NCBI RefSeq assembly: GCF_040054535.1
Contig: NC_090787.1
Location: forward strand, 20,862,001-20,926,000
Source: Antennarius striatus
Lineage: Eukaryota > Chordata > Actinopteri > Lophiiformes > Antennariidae
Direction of reading: 5' to 3'
Length of the DNA: 64,000 bases
Position 1 is the first letter of the stretch. Each line of letters begins with the position of its first letter. The position numbers and the translations under genes were made by a program. Positions 29,218 to 63,206 of the stretch are shown here, one piece after another. The notes under the pieces are model-generated. The model worked only from the letters and a program-made list of their open reading frames with translations, ran no database searches and was not told the DNA's origin.

Positions 29218-30125
29218 TATTTTGGGATCTTCAGATCTGCAATATTACTTCAGTCTTCATACACTGATGTGTTGTAGGTTCCTATGGTGATGTAATTGTG
29301 TAATTTATGTTCAAGCATTATCAATGAATTGATTCAAAATCTTGTAACTGTCCTAAACCTTCCATTGTAATGAATGTAATGATCCAATCACAAATTAACA
29401 GCCATCCCCACTGTTCAATTAATACTGAGGAAATGTCATTTTGTTACTGTTATATAATAGTAAAGCACAACGTTTAAAAAGTAGTATTTAATAGTATTTT
29501 TATTTGAATGTCATGGTTCCCATATTTACATGACAGTTACATCACATATCCAGAGAGTATTACTATCATTGCAGTCTATACTTCAAATGGCATGCAAACG
29601 CTTCACCCCACATGATGTATAGTTTTAACTAATCTAATGAGTTTTACACATTTTTGTAACTCCCTTCTGTGTCTCTCAAGGGGATATTTTTATTTCACCG
29701 AAATGGAATTAAAATCCAGAAAAGGCATAATGAACACGACAGTTGAAAACAGGAGGTAATGCATGTATTTTGATTTTTCAATGACGGTTGTGACACAGAT
29801 GAATCTGATCACAACAGAAACTGGGCTCCAGAGTGAAGGAGAAACTAGGAGTATCATGTAGTCGTGTAGTTTAATTCTAGTGGGCTGATTGAAGCTGCCA
29901 CAGCCTTTAATATCAGGGTCTTCTTCCTGAGAAAAATATATTTGAAGAGTGAAAGTGCGATCTTCCAGCCTGTATTTCAACAAGGGTTAAATTCATACGT
30001 GATGCCTCCAAGGGACCTTTAAAATATGAAAAACATGTATTTATGAGTAAATACTGGCTACCTAAAATATCTTATATGTGCATGCACGAAATATCACCAG
30101 CATTAGAGGGCCAGGAGGTGTTGAA

Positions 30126-30185
30126 CGTAACTTCCCCTTTGTAACTTCCCCTTTGTAACTTCCCCTGTCAAGGGGAAGTTACACA
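30126..30185. repeat. short tandem repeat with inverted end
   Basis: Three copies of TAACTTCCCCTTTG-type units are followed at once by the inverse AAGGGGAAGTTA, so the block can fold on itself. Confidence 0.8.
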
Positions 30186-32162
30186 ATAAAAAAAATCATC
30201 ACTTTCTTTGTTTTATTTTGTCTATTTTTATAAAGAAAATATTTTGAATATTTTAAAACATTTCAGGTTTAATGTTGTTTTTCCATAATTTATGGTTTCA
30301 TTAACGATAAGCAGTGCAGAAAAGAACATTAACACAGGTTTAGGACCTTGGATGAATTTATTTACTACTATAATACATATACAATTACTTCACAATAATA
30401 CCAATGGAGTGAGAAATTTTACACCACAAAAAAATCTTTCTGTTAAACTTTTCTCAATATTTATATTGATAAAGGGGTCAATCTGATTATTTCCAGTGTC
30501 AGCATGAATTGTAGATAATCAGTAGCTCCAATAAATTATCATCAGCTTTCAAAGGTCAATTTAAGAAAAACTACATTGGCTCCTTTTCTCAGCTTTTCTC
30601 TCGATGGCTTTAGCCCAAAGTGACAGACAGGAGACCATCATAGTGGTAAAGGAGCTGCAGGATAATAGTTCTACAGGTCTCAAGAGTAAATTGATAGATT
30701 TCAAAGATTGTTTTCATTTCTGTTTTTCAGAACATTTTTAGTAAAAACATTTTTTAAAAATTTGATTCCATTAACGTTTAGCTTTTGTAATTTGATTTGC
30801 CAGAATTTAAAAAAAGACATGAATGGAAGTCCAGGTATGAGGCCGTGACTCATTATCTTTATAGCGCTGTAGCTCCATCTGGGCCTTAGACACCCTTTTA
30901 CGCTAAGTGCCTGCGCCTGAATATAAGGACTGATGCTACAAATAAGAATCAACTTTAGGAATAAGGCCATCTCTGTCCACGAAGCTCCATCATTTCCCAT
31001 CTAACAGCAATCTCCCGTCCCCCCTCCCTCGGCTCATGCACTCAGGTCTCGCTCTGTTTTGTCAGTCTTTCCTTTTTCCTTCTTTATTTTGATCATACCA
31101 TCTTCTAGTGATGACTAAATTATGATTAGATTTAAGGATGCGTGGGGCTTTCATCTGTCTAGTACGTTGTTTAATACTGGCCCCCTCCAACCCCTCTCGA
31201 ACCGCCACCGTCCCCCCCAAACACACACAACACAATGGCCTCAGCTCTCTGACTCGCTATTGAAGAGCAGAGTGGCTGTTTGGTCCCCATGGAAACAACA
31301 TGTGTATATGTGTGTGTGTTCAGTAAATGTTTCCCTCTTGCTGAGATTAAGTTGGATTTACACACATAAAAAACACAGGTACACTTTTTAATATGCAAAC
31401 ACTCTGATAGAACACCTCCCTCAGTGCTACCAACGAATGTATTTAAAACATGAGAAAAAATGCAACTTTTATTATTACTAAAAGGATAGATTTATGTTTT
31501 AAATGAATACATATAGATGTGAAAATTGAAACAGGTAATTTTTCCTTATCAGTTTTAACTGTTTACAATGATTTGCACATCAGTGATGGGATCGTAAATG
31601 TGAAAACTAAGAAACATGACAAAAATGATGTTCCAAACACAACACCCCAGATTTAGTTCTAACCCTCACTCTGTTCAGTCAAACTACTCAGACTCAAGTC
31701 GTATCACTCCAGAACATTAAACAGACTCTGGTGTGTAACATTTATTGGGTTCTGCTTTGAGACACAGTGCATTAAATGGTTTTGAAGCTGTGAAGGTGGA
31801 GCAATCACCTACCTGTAATCCAACATTTGAGAAATGGAGTTGTAAACTCTGAGATAGCCAGAGGGACAAAGGGCAAAATACCAACGTGTTCACAATGGGC
31901 CCTTTGTGGCAGTCGGTCTACAATGGACATAAAATGGACAAACCATGCCAGTGCAGGATTATGTCCCTAATTTGAATGTCATGTTAATTTCTTTTACAAG
32001 AATTATTGTTCTTTTTATGGTACAGTGCAGAAACTTAGGACAACAGAAGATGATAAAGAAGAAGAAATTGCCCTGTTTGTAGGAAAGTTTCAGCGTCGGC
32101 GTCGGCTCGTAGCGTGGGCACAATCGTGCTTCATTTGAGATCATTATAATTAGGGAGGACAC

Positions 32163-32167
<5 letters not shown>

Positions 32168-32240
<73 letters not shown>
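32168..32240. repeat. (TG)n microsatellite
   Basis: Pure TG array, separated by 46 bp of unique sequence from the next one. Confidence 0.97.
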
Positions 32241-32242
<2 letters not shown>

Positions 32243-32284
32243 CTGATGTGTTCTGATTGGCACACTACTCGATACACAACCAAA

Positions 32285-32442
<158 letters not shown>

Positions 32443-33649
32443 GTCCTGGCCCAGCGTGTCTCTTTTACACCTAATGATGGCAGCCTCTCGCTGGCGGCCA
32501 TCTCTTTTTCCAGACCAAATCCAATTACGGTGAACAATAGCAGCCGGCTCCAGGCTCAGGACTCCATCAGCTCCTGAGCGCCGCTGCTCTCTGCTCCACG
32601 ACTCCTGCTGGACCGCCAGGACCACAGGGGCAAAACAGCACACCTGTAAACACATGGTTATGTGCAAAAGGAAACGAGCAACTATCAAGAAGGAACACAA
32701 TCAAACAAAACATAAAAATGTGCAACAAATCTGTACAAGGATCCCATAATTGTATAATTGTGAAAAGGAACATATAACAGAGCGGCCAACACAATAGATT
32801 AGCATGAAGCTAGATTGCCTGATTAGTTTCACTGAGTATCAGACTCCAGTGTTACCTAATTATTTCTGGATTGCTATTATTGACTACGAGCTGCTAGACA
32901 TTCAAAAGTCTATATTATTTTTTTATCTGATGATGCTTTTGTTAAATGTAATAATGTGATTCTGTTATCCTTTAAATCCGTGCCATATTTATTAAACCAG
33001 AGGATTCTTTTGCTTACTGGACAATACTGCAGGCTCACCCCAAGAAACACTAGACTGCTTTGCCTTTTGCGGACTAATTTCTTTTTACAAATACTGGAGG
33101 ATTAGACTGGATAAAATGTCTCAGATAAACACTGAGAATACGAGCTGGGGGTGTGTTTCACTCAAATAAATAGAAATGTCTGTAACATTGACAAAGTTGA
33201 GTGAGAAAGAGTAGGCTCTGGAATTAGAAGTAATGATTGAGTTTTATTTTAGGAGTTTGTGTTATTAGTATAGTAATTACGTCATTTTAACATGGCACAG
33301 AGATTGCAATTAAATACATTATATTAAGTATTTATCAAACAATATTTTTAATTCCTATTCTTTCGGCATGAAAACGTCTTTTACGGCACTACATGCGTTG
33401 TGGTGATTGGCTCCATCTGGTGGCAGAAATATGAACAACGGCCATTTATTGTAGCGCTAGAACAAATTCAGGAATCCGCATTAATTTTACAAGAATCCGC
33501 AATGCAACACCAACCAGCACCAGACATGAATCACAGAATACCGTGTTGGTGTAGAATAAATCAGAATTAAACATATATCATATTAAAATATTTACGTATA
33601 TACAGTATTTCCTTCTACATGGAGAGGAAGGATATGTACTGTAGTTGGT

Positions 33650-33726
33650 TTCTGTCTTATTTTGAAGGCAACAACCGGATGTTTACGAGTGTGTGACGTC
33701 ATCTTGCTCCTACCGGCAAACGCAAC
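33650..33726 (+). promoter_or_regulatory. dnajc15: dnajc15 promoter/5'UTR
   Basis: CpG-containing sequence directly before the start codon. It has an ETS-like ACCGGAT at 33674-33680 and a full CRE palindrome TGACGTCA at 33694-33701, 26 bp before the ATG. The transcription start is not visible from sequence. A CRE and ETS site close to the start is common in promoters of mitochondrial genes (inference). Confidence 0.55.
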
Positions 33727-36700
33727 ATGGCGAACGCAGGCGGTGTGACAGTGGGCAGAGGAGATATGGAGGCATACAGTGAATATGCTCCTCAAGCTAA
33801 CGTTAAGGGAGACGCAGAGATAGACAGACGCTTGGTACGTATCTGTTTACGCGCTGACGACCTCAGTGGACCCAAACCGACCCGTCGGAGGGTCGTTCTA
33901 GTTCTGAAGGACGTAACGTCAACCCCGGTGACCGCTCACGTGACACGTTAGTTAGCTGATTGGTTCAGGTGTCCTCGTTTAACGAATTTAGCCATCCAAA
34001 TGCTACTTTTTCCTCTCGTTCATAACGTTTGTTTCACCGAGCCTGACATTGGTAGATTAGTAACTTACTCCTTAAATTGGCCAATTTCTGGCGACAAAGT
34101 CTGAACTTTTTACCGCACTTAACAATAGCTGTATAATAATGTAAAAGCTAGCTTTATTCCGTTGAGATTAGCTCTATTCTGGTGAGATGGTTTTCTCCGA
34201 CAGGCCGTGAAGGGCTCACTGTGCGCTGTTAGACCTGTTTACGGACTGGTGTTACACAGTCAGCCTTCCGTCGATCTCTACCCGGAACTTTTATTGTGGT
34301 CGAGGTGGATAGTCAATAATCAGACAAACGTTATAAAAACTCATTTGTGATTTAACATGATCAGTAATAATCAAAATAAAACTAAGTGTTGTGCAAAGCC
34401 TTTGTTGTGTAAGCCTGAATCTCCATCTGGTATTGAAACATCTCATGGCTGTTGTGTGTTGACTGTTTTGCTCTGATGATAGGGGGGCACACTGGTCGCA
34501 GTGGGTCTTGGAGTGGCTGCTGCTGGTTTTGCAGGTAAGAGAAGTTTGACACAAGATCAGTCATGTTTATGACATTGTTATTTTTCTTTTTCAATTTATC
34601 CGCACCTAGACATGTTCCCAAAGTTTATCCTTTGCCTGCTTGTCATTAATCTCAGGTTTATTTTGTTTTACTATGGTGAATTCACAGGCCGCTATGCATT
34701 CCAGCTGTGGAAGCCTCTTGGACAAGTCTTCTCTGACACCGTCAAGAAGATGCCCACATCGGTGAGTCCGAAATGTCTGCTATGACATTCACGTACAATT
34801 CAATTTTGATAAATGTTACACAGGTAGTCCTCATCCTAAGAACAAAATTGGTTCCAAGATACTGTTCATAAGCTGATGTGTTCATAAGTTGTTATTAACT
34901 TTCGGAAAATGTTTGTATCTTGAGGACTACCTTTACTGATTTTCAGTTGTTTGCTATATTTGCATAAGACATGTCACATTTTTATTATATAGATTATAGA
35001 TATATATAGCACCTCTTAATTAAATGTATATAGCACCTCTTAATTAAATGAGTCCATATTTTTAGCTCTTAAACTTGTGCTGCATATTCATTAGTAGGTT
35101 TGGTGTGGATATTAATATGTATTCAGAGCAAAGCCTGTAAGTGCATCATTAAATGAGTAAAACTAAAGTTAAATCATGACTTATAACTATTACTGGGTGT
35201 TAATGCACAGTAAAAAGTCATCAATGTCATGTTTTTTCTGAAGGCTTAAGCCAGAAACACAATCTGCAGCCTGTTTCCTGACAGCTGTTGAGTTCAGTTC
35301 TCATCTTTTGGTCTTTATGTTGTACTCAAGATAAATGTTTTTTTTGTACACCCCATGGAGAACCAGAGGAACCCCAGGTTGGACTCCACTCCTGTTCACA
35401 TTGATGTTTTCTGTGTACATAAAGAACTCAATGCTCCATCCTTCTCCATCACCTTCAGGCTTTCTCTTCATATTACAAAGGAGGGTTTGAGCAGAAGATG
35501 TCCAAACGAGAGGCTAGCCTCATTCTGGGCATCAGGTAACAGTAATGCTATCTGTTACATTACAATTACATTATTCCAGAGTGACTCTCACATCAATATA
35601 TTAATTTATTTCTGTGTAGCCCAGTCAGCATGAAGGCAAAGGTACGCGAGGCCCACCGGAGGATCATGGTCCTGAACCACCCAGATAAAGGTGAGCTGAG
35701 ACTCTGTCGGTTAAAGACGAAAGGGAGACGATAGTACAGAAATCAAGATGGTTGTAAATGTGGAACAGATGTGTATGTTTAGTAAATACTGTCACAGATG
35801 ATTGGCCTTCCATTCACTATTTTCACAAAAACCATGTCACACACAGTCACTCATTCTTGACCCAGAACCAGATTTTCATCCAGGTCCAGCTCCAGAATAT
35901 TTCATTGTTGTTCACTGAAGGCTGGGGGCAGTTCAAATATATTTCCTACTGATTTATAACTGCTCTCAAATGGGACAAAAGCCAGCGTCACTGACACTGG
36001 CATAGAAGAATCCCGCGGCCACACCTTTTATAGACGTCACACAACTACGTCACAGAACAAAACCGACTGAAATGACCATCATTTATGACACCACAGCTAG
36101 AGAAATGAAATACAGACATACACTAACACAATACTAGATGTTGATCACCTCTATCAGGTATAAAACAGACTATTTTCCAGCAGGGACACAAGTCTCTTTG
36201 TGTATTTCCACTACAATCACACAGCTGCACAAGTGCACCCCATTATTTACACACATTGGAGAAGAGCAAGATTTTTTATTTATTTTTTAGTATATTTGAT
36301 ATTTAATTTCATTATGATTGATTTGATATAAATAAAATTAAATTACAAGAACATTAAATCTAAAAACTTGAATAAATGAAATGTTTGTACAGTCAAACCT
36401 CAGTTTTCGAACATTATCCGTTCTAGAAGGCTGTTCGAAAAGCGATTTGTTCAAAATCCGAAACTATTTTTCCTATTATAATTAATGTAAATAATTTTAA
36501 TCCGTTCCAAGTCTAAAAGACAACTTTTTCTAAGTTTTTTAAAACTATTTTACACCATAAACTTCACTGTATACCGTTTACCATAAATAAAAAAGGGTAG
36601 AAATAGACACTGTGTTTTATTTTAATTTGCTAAAAACAGTAGATCCTTTAGCCACATCACTTGCTTTAAGCTGGTCTTTATTTTTTAGGATGGTGCTTAT

Positions 36701-38032
36701 CGTCGATTTCGCCATCCCGAACTCCTTAGCCAACACAGACACACACCTGATTCATATTTTGTTGTTAATTCTTTTTTAAATTCAATAGTTTTGCGCACTA
36801 CTTTCCTCTTTTCTTCACCAGCTTTACCACCTGCACTTGCTTTCTTTGGACCCATGATTAGGGGCTAGTACATGATGCAAAACTTTAAAAAAACGTCAGA
36901 TTTGCGTGAATAACAACGAACAGGTCTGCTCCGAACGAACTTTGAACACGAATGCGCTGCGGAGGAAGCATCCTGGACTTTCCAGTTCGCTTGGCTCCCG
37001 AGTGAGTCGCTGTGACTGAGCGGTAGAGACCGCTCCGTCCATCTCCGTTCCGCGCGCCTCTCTCCCTCGCCAAGGAGAGCGGCCGCACGGGTTCGCTGGG
37101 CTTCTTTCGGTTTGGTCGAGAGCCGAATTTTTGGTCGAGTTCTGAGACGTAAAATTCTCGAATTTTCTGGTCGAAAACCGATTTGGTCGAGAACAGAAAT
37201 GTTCGATAACCGAGGTTTGACTGTACTCACCGAAACAGATGTTCAAACGGCTGATTTAAACACAAAATCCATTCCTCAAGAACACTCCACTAGCTAGAAC
37301 AGGTTAGCTACTTCTGGTTAGCTAGTTCAGTTTAGCTAATTGAGGTGGGCTAGAACAGGTTAGCTAGAACAGGTTAGCTAGAACAGGTTAGCTCCTTCAG
37401 GGATCAGACCCTCGTCTCACTAGAGCTTCTCTTCAAATGTGCGTCTGTATAGCCCCGCCTTCTCAGAGTGAGTATCCAATCAGAGGACACATACATGTCA
37501 GGTGAACGTGAAGCCAGCTAGAAGGACCTAGTGTCGCCAACTCGTGATCTGATTGGCTATCACATCTGTCTATTAACTACAGTATATGTTCCTGTTCACT
37601 CTCAGTGCAGGGAGACCTGCATTCTAGATTCTGAAGGTCCTGGGCAGATTTCATTCAACCTGGTAACACAAGCTAGCTGAATTCTGATTGGATAAAACCT
37701 CTTACCTAAAAATAGAACACTGACCCAGTGTTGGCCTATGTCATATTATATCCAAATGTATAATTATATATTTATACATAAATTTTAGTATATTTACTGA
37801 AGGAAAATGCATTAAAATATAATTAACTTTTATCACATGATTTCTGCTTATGTTAGACCAGCAGAGAAGGCCTTGCTGGCCGTGACCACCCACCAATGCA
37901 TTCTACAGGAATCAGAATAAATCACCACTGTGGGTTTTATTTGTTGTCTGTGTGTCTGCAGGAGGGTCACCGTATCTCGCTGCCAAGATCAACGAAGCCA
38001 AAGACCTTTTGGACAAGGAGGCCCGGCGGTGA
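33727..38032 (+). CDS. dnajc15: dnajc15, mitochondrial inner-membrane J-protein
   Basis: Six exons join in frame with GT-AG introns: 33727-33834, 34483-34534, 34688-34761, 35459-35535, 35620-35690, 37962-38032. They give 150 residues, which is the length I recall for human DNAJC15. The N-terminal arm (SEYAPQANVKGDAEIDRRL) matches DNAJC15 and is absent from the shorter paralogue DNAJC19. A transmembrane segment (TLVAVGLGVAAAGFAG, about 39-54) precedes SSYYKGGFEQKMSKREASLI and the J domain, with HPD at 124-126 (LNHPDKGGSP). The family (yeast Pam18/Tim14) stimulates mtHsp70 at the TIM23 import motor; DNAJC15/MCJ also restrains complex I in mammals (established knowledge). The ATG lies in a good context (AACATGG). 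Intron 5 holds a Tigger element. Confidence 0.96.
34821..34932. mobile_element. MITE, CAGGTAGTCCTC family, short copy
   Basis: It begins CAGGTAGTCCTCATCC and ends TTGAGGACTACCT, an inverted pair. It lies in dnajc15 intron 3. Longer relatives are at 42660-43345, 45662-46196 and on both sides of the gypsy element at 47784-51650. Confidence 0.7.
36390..37223 (-). mobile_element. Tigger/pogo-type DNA transposon, deleted
   Basis: The terminal inverted repeats CAGTCAAACCTCAGTTTTCG and its mirror (CGAGGTTTGACTG) sit next to TA on both sides. On the minus strand, about 36855-36650 still encodes the start of a CENP-B-like transposase: MGPKKASAGGKAGEEKRKVV, a KTIEFKKE helix, and after a frameshift MAKSTISTILKNKDQ. 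The DDE domain is gone. It sits in dnajc15 intron 5. Confidence 0.88.
37293..37395. repeat. minisatellite, AGAACAGGTTAGCT units
   Basis: Perfect tandem copies of CTAGAACAGGTTAG occur at about 37351-37392, with diverged units (GGTTAGCTACTTCT, AGTTTAGCTAATTG) to the left. It is in dnajc15 intron 5. Confidence 0.8.
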
Positions 38033-38448
38033 CCTGCGCTCTTCACCCAAACTAAAGATCGTCATCACCTTACAGTGACTCTGACCTTAATTTAAACACC
38101 TTGACTTCTGGAGGGCAAAAAACCAACAAGTTTCTGGACTAGAAATCCTCAGTATTGTGAAGATTTAAACCTGTATGTCAACAGAGCCGCAACAGGTTTT
38201 ATAACTGACAGCAAGGTTAAAGCTGTGGTTCCTCTTCAGTGAGACAGAGCTCAGAAAAGTGAGCCTGAAGGGTTCTTTATTTGTGGTATAAAGTTGTAAC
38301 GCATCTATATATGAGGATATACTATATTATGTGGCCATCTGACTTTTAGAAACAATAATAGTTAAGGTTTCCATATTTGGAAAGTTTTTATTTTTTATTT
38401 AAAAAGATTTAAGTTTGACTGAAACATGCTGTTATTTTCAGTTGTGGG

Positions 38449-38475
38449 ATAAAATAAAAGTTTGCCTCCAACAGC
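38449..38475 (+). terminator. dnajc15: dnajc15 polyadenylation signal
   Basis: AATAAA within GATAAAATAAAAG lies about 420 bp after the stop codon. The 3'UTR between is AT-rich and unbroken by repeats, so this is the likely 3' end. Confidence 0.65.
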
Positions 38476-39675
38476 ACCTTCAAATCACTTGTTTATTTAA
38501 AAGAGGATGTCATTGGAATTAAAGGATAAAACAAGATGCATCATTTAGCAGTTACATGTAACAACAGCAGCCATCATTGGTCAAAACCAACCAATTACAT
38601 CAAGCTTGCTTGTAAAACGGAAATCTGTCGGTTCTGACGTCGTGTCGGCAAAAAGTCGGTCTCAGAGCTGCAGCCACGTCACCAGACGAGCAGCTCGGGT
38701 CTGATCTCCACTGTCTTGGTCCACGTGTTGAAGGACGTTCACCATCAGTTAATGTTATGAAACCAGTTCATCTTTATTCCACTTTGGTATTTGCTGGTCT
38801 AATCCTATAATAGGGGTCAAATCTGGATATTTTATTGTAATTATTATCCATTATTCATGCTCAGAAGTTCTTATTGTCTCCTTAAGAATGTGTGCACCCC
38901 AGAATCCTGAAGCTGAAGTTTCAAGTAGAAGACTTCAGAGTGTTTTTACAATGAAATGCAATGGAATGTGCGCTTAAACCGGAGCATAAATTACCGCACT
39001 GAGCAAGCACTTGAATTTTATATACGTTTCTGCTGAGTTAGCGCCCCTTTATTTAACATTGTCCTCTGATAACAGGCAGGAACTAAGATAACATGTTCAT
39101 CGCTGCTTTGTTTCAGTCACAGTTTGGCTGTTTGGACCCATAAAGGAACTGATGTGTAACATTTAGTGGGAATATTGGAGAGATGATCATCGGTAATAGA
39201 GATAGCACCATGGAAGCTTTGTCTTTAAGGAATGAGTGGCTCGCTTGGAAGCAAAGGAGTTAAGAGAAGTCCAACCCAAACTATTTAACAGTTGATGATC
39301 ATCATCATCAAAATGAGCATCCAGACATTCGAATATTAATTATTCCAGTAAATATTTCCAGTATTTCACATTTGTGACCAAATGAATCACATTTGGAAGG
39401 AAATCTGTTGAATGGCTGACCAGTAGGGGACGCTGTTCTCCCAGAGGAAGAAGAGGCAAAGCTGTCACAGTTTCTGCAGAACGTGTTGATCCTCATTCGG
39501 GGAGGATAAGCACTGAGGCTGATGGGAAGTGTAGTCTGTAAAGAAAATTCAGGAAAAACGACCTGCTGCAGTCAAACAGGCACGACCAAATTAGAGCCTT
39601 CCTCATCTTCAGTTGAGGTTTTGGTTTAAATCCGTCAGCTGCCCTTCTACTCGATGTGACGTCATCAGCAATCCA
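38476..39675. other. sestd1 3'UTR / convergent intergenic
   Basis: dnajc15 (plus) and sestd1 (minus) converge here with about 1.2 kb between stop of sestd1 and the dnajc15 polyA signal. A minus-strand AATAAA (39053-39048) could end sestd1. No gene is seen. Confidence 0.45.
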
Positions 39676-59936
<20,261 letters not shown>

Positions 59937-60189
59937 GGTAACGCTGGACATCTGTCAACAGACATACACACCATTAAAGGTTAGGTTTGTATGTTTGTAG
60001 ACCTTCAGGTTATCTCAAACTATGTCAAAGCTACAATGACGTAGAGATTGAATTTTAATTCACATGAAATTGATTCCTAATATCCAGACAGGATTTATCA
60101 GATGAGTTACGACCGGAAAAAAGACAAAACAATCAAAACGATGGAGGAAACTTCAGGAAGTAAGACCACAGTCTCAGAGTTTCCTCATC

Positions 60190-60630
60190 GTAAGGCTCAT
60201 TCCCAGGTCCCCAAGATCATCCATGGGCCCTCAGGCTACATGACTAGATAACAGGGTCATTCACTAGTCATGGTGCTCATTCACTCACCCTCACCATCAT
60301 TCACTGGTCCTCAACCTACTGGCCATCGGGTTCTTTTAGGGTCCTTTGGTAGCCCCCAGAGTGGTTGGCTAGCCCCCTGGCTTTTCCACGGTCACTCAAG
60401 CGCTCTCATCAACTCATTCAGTCTCGTTCACCAGTTTCAAGGCTGATTCACTGGTCCTCACGCCCACACACCAGTAACTCTGGTGACCAGGACTCATTCA
60501 CTAATCCCAAGGCTTTCACTGGTCCTCAGTATAATTTGGTAGCCCTGAGGATGATTCTCTGGCCCTCATGCTCAATTGTGGCCCTCAGACTCAGGGGGCC
60601 CACAGGCTCATTTACTTATCCTCAAGTTAT
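60190..60630. repeat. decayed minisatellite
   Basis: Irregular repeats of a unit near GGCTCATTCACTGGTCCTCA fill this stretch (for example CATCATTCACTGGTCCTCAA, GCTGATTCACTGGTCCTCAC, GGCTTTCACTGGTCCTCAG). It is in sestd1 intron 1. The long open frame across it is a by-product. Confidence 0.7.
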
Positions 60631-60639
60631 TTCATTAGT

Positions 60640-62590
60640 TTTCCAGTTAGTGAACCGTACGGCATCATATCTCAGACTTTTAGTTGTATTTTTTAACGAT
60701 TCTGACTGTGTTGTGGATCATAGTATTTACGAGACCATCAGGCAGGTGGTCTCATAAAGTCCTTCAGCCAGTAGTCGGATTTGAACTTGTGCTGTTGAAA
60801 TTTTTGATCACTTCTCCAAAATATACTACATTACCTGACTATCAGGTCGGAATGCAATGGTTTTCTCTATAGTTTTCTCTAACTTACTGTAGTTATTGCT
60901 TAAAGGTTTGAGAAACTCATTGACAAGTAATGTATATTTTATCATTGTGGAAAAAATTAAAATTAAAAAATTTCCTGATGTCTGCCATCATCCCTGGTGT
61001 CAGGACACCTTAAAATCTGCGCTGCAGCATCTCCGTCACGTGGGGTCATAGGTCATCGGCGACACCCGTCCCTTCATCAGTCAGGGCAGCCATTAAAACA
61101 CAATACGATCAATGTAGCGATAAATCAGATAAAGTCATGGTTACCTGTGAGGTGAATGGAGGTTCCAACACCACAGGAGGTAGACACAAAGATAGGAACC
61201 TATCTGTATTCAGAATACCTTCTGGGAAGACTGGAGAGCAATGGAGAGCAGCAAAATCTGATGATGATGACATGATTTGAGATGATTTCATGATAAATAA
61301 ATGTGATAATGTTGGTTTGTTACGTTGTCGCTTGCCATATATTTATATACACGGTGCTGATATGGATTTACCCCGATGTCTACAATTGCATCACTTCCGC
61401 TGTGAGAGAGCCCATCGTGACTTATGATATATTTTGTTTGGCCAAAAGGTCCCCATTGATCATAAAAAAATAAAAATGCCACCTAAATGTTTACACACCT
61501 GGATCATTTTGATTTTCCAGTTCCTTAAATTATCAGCTGATGTAGTTTTGTCTTCTCAGAAGTGTTTCAGCCAAACAATGATAAGTTTTTAAAAAATATA
61601 TTTGAGCTGTGGTGAAGGACAAATGCAGAAACAACTGCGTCAAGGTAATACTGCTGTACTGTATGTTTGAAATGAAATGCGCTACCATGCTGAGTGTTCT
61701 GACTGGCTTAGACATTACCAACATTAAAAGTTCTGAACATGTAAGTTTGTTCTATTTTACAAAATGATCTACCAATTTGGTGCTTTAACAATTGTTGGAT
61801 TAGGCGACAAAAACAACATTTACGTGTGTAGTTCTGATCTGTGTGTAGTTTCATTAGAATTAACTGGCCATGTTCTTCAGGTCTCTGGAGCTGGAATCTG
61901 ATCTGCAGGTCTGGCTGTAATGGACTGGACGAAACAGTTCACACACGTGGACGAAGTGTCAGCTTTTTTACAGGAACTCTTGTTTCATTTGTCAGGGAAT
62001 AAAGCTAAAATCTACATTAAAAACAATCAAACAGTATTTAGAGGTGCTGGAAGATTCGTTTGGGTCCAAGAGAAACTGAATTACAATTGCAAATAGAAAT
62101 TCAGTAACCTTAAATCATGTTTTGGATAAATCTGATATGATTAAAAAGTTTTATTTTATGAGAAATTACTGTTTGACAATATTATAGTTGTTTTCCATGT
62201 CACAGATGAACATTTACTACAAGTTTTAGTTTTGGTTTGGTTTGGAAAATATTTCAGGATTACTTATGTTATGGATAAAGTTAATTATATTGCTGGAGGT
62301 AGGAGTCCTTCATAAACACCACAAATTCATTCCCTGGGTGAAAAACTGGGTGAATCTGTGAATAACACTGATCTTAAAATCAGGAAAAAATAATTTCCCT
62401 ATGGGGATTATTAAAAATTAATCATCGATTAATGATGCAACCCTTTTGTCATTAATCCAAATGAACAACGCTGTACAGATTGAATAAATAAAATATTCAG
62501 CCAGATGCAATATTATGATCCATACGTTCATTTGAGTCTAGAACTGTAAAATCAGAAACTCACGACAAAAGTTTTAAGACGACATCCTCC
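60640..62590. other. sestd1 intron 1, nothing recognised
   Basis: AT-rich, no repeat family or exon seen, apart from generic A/T runs. Confidence 0.4.
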
Positions 62591-62591
62591 G

Positions 62592-62593
<2 letters not shown>

Positions 62594-62665
<72 letters not shown>
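62594..62665. repeat. (CA)n microsatellite
   Basis: Pure CA array in sestd1 intron 1. Confidence 0.96.
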
Positions 62666-62666
<1 letters not shown>

Positions 62667-62967
62667 GTCTGATCTGAATCTAAGATCTGCTGATCAAACG
62701 CGTTAACATTCAGAAAAGCTGCTACTTTAACAGCTACGATCAAACTGTATCTGAAACAACAAAGCATCTGATTCTGAAGCTGTGTCGACTCAGTTTGGTG
62801 TCAAAATTTGACCAATGTCACCCAACCACATCCTGAAGGACCAACGTAACACACTGATGGTGTCAGTATAATTCTGAGGTCTGGGTAACTGTCTGAGGTG
62901 ATCGTTTCTGGAGCTCACTGATCTGCCTGGGTGGAGTTTTATGCTCTCATAGTTGAAAAAAGGACTA

Positions 62968-63117
62968 CAGCATTTTCTGCACTATGAGGCGCACCTGCAA
63001 TGAATGGCCCATTTGAAACCCTTTTCATATATAAGGCGCACTGGACTCTAAGGCGCACTTTCAGTTTTTGACAAAATCAACGGTTTTTAGGTGCGCCTTA
63101 TAGTGCAGAATGTACTG
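62968..63117. mobile_element. MITE, GCGCAC family, complete copy
   Basis: The ends are CAGCATTTTCTGCACTATGA and the inverse TTATAGTGCAGAATGTACTG, with TA on both sides, and AGGCGCACC/GGTGCGCCT palindromes inside. 150 bp. Confidence 0.75.
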
Positions 63118-63206
63118 TATTAGGTGAGATAAGAGTGGAGGATGTGTTCTTGGTGTTCCATGTGTGTGGTGACTGTAACAGCCTCCTCCTTGCTGTGGAG
63201 CTTCAT

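Noticed and set aside
33727..38032. dnajc19 as the identity of the J-protein gene
   Set aside because: The 36-residue first exon and the 150-residue length match DNAJC15; DNAJC19 is shorter and lacks this arm.
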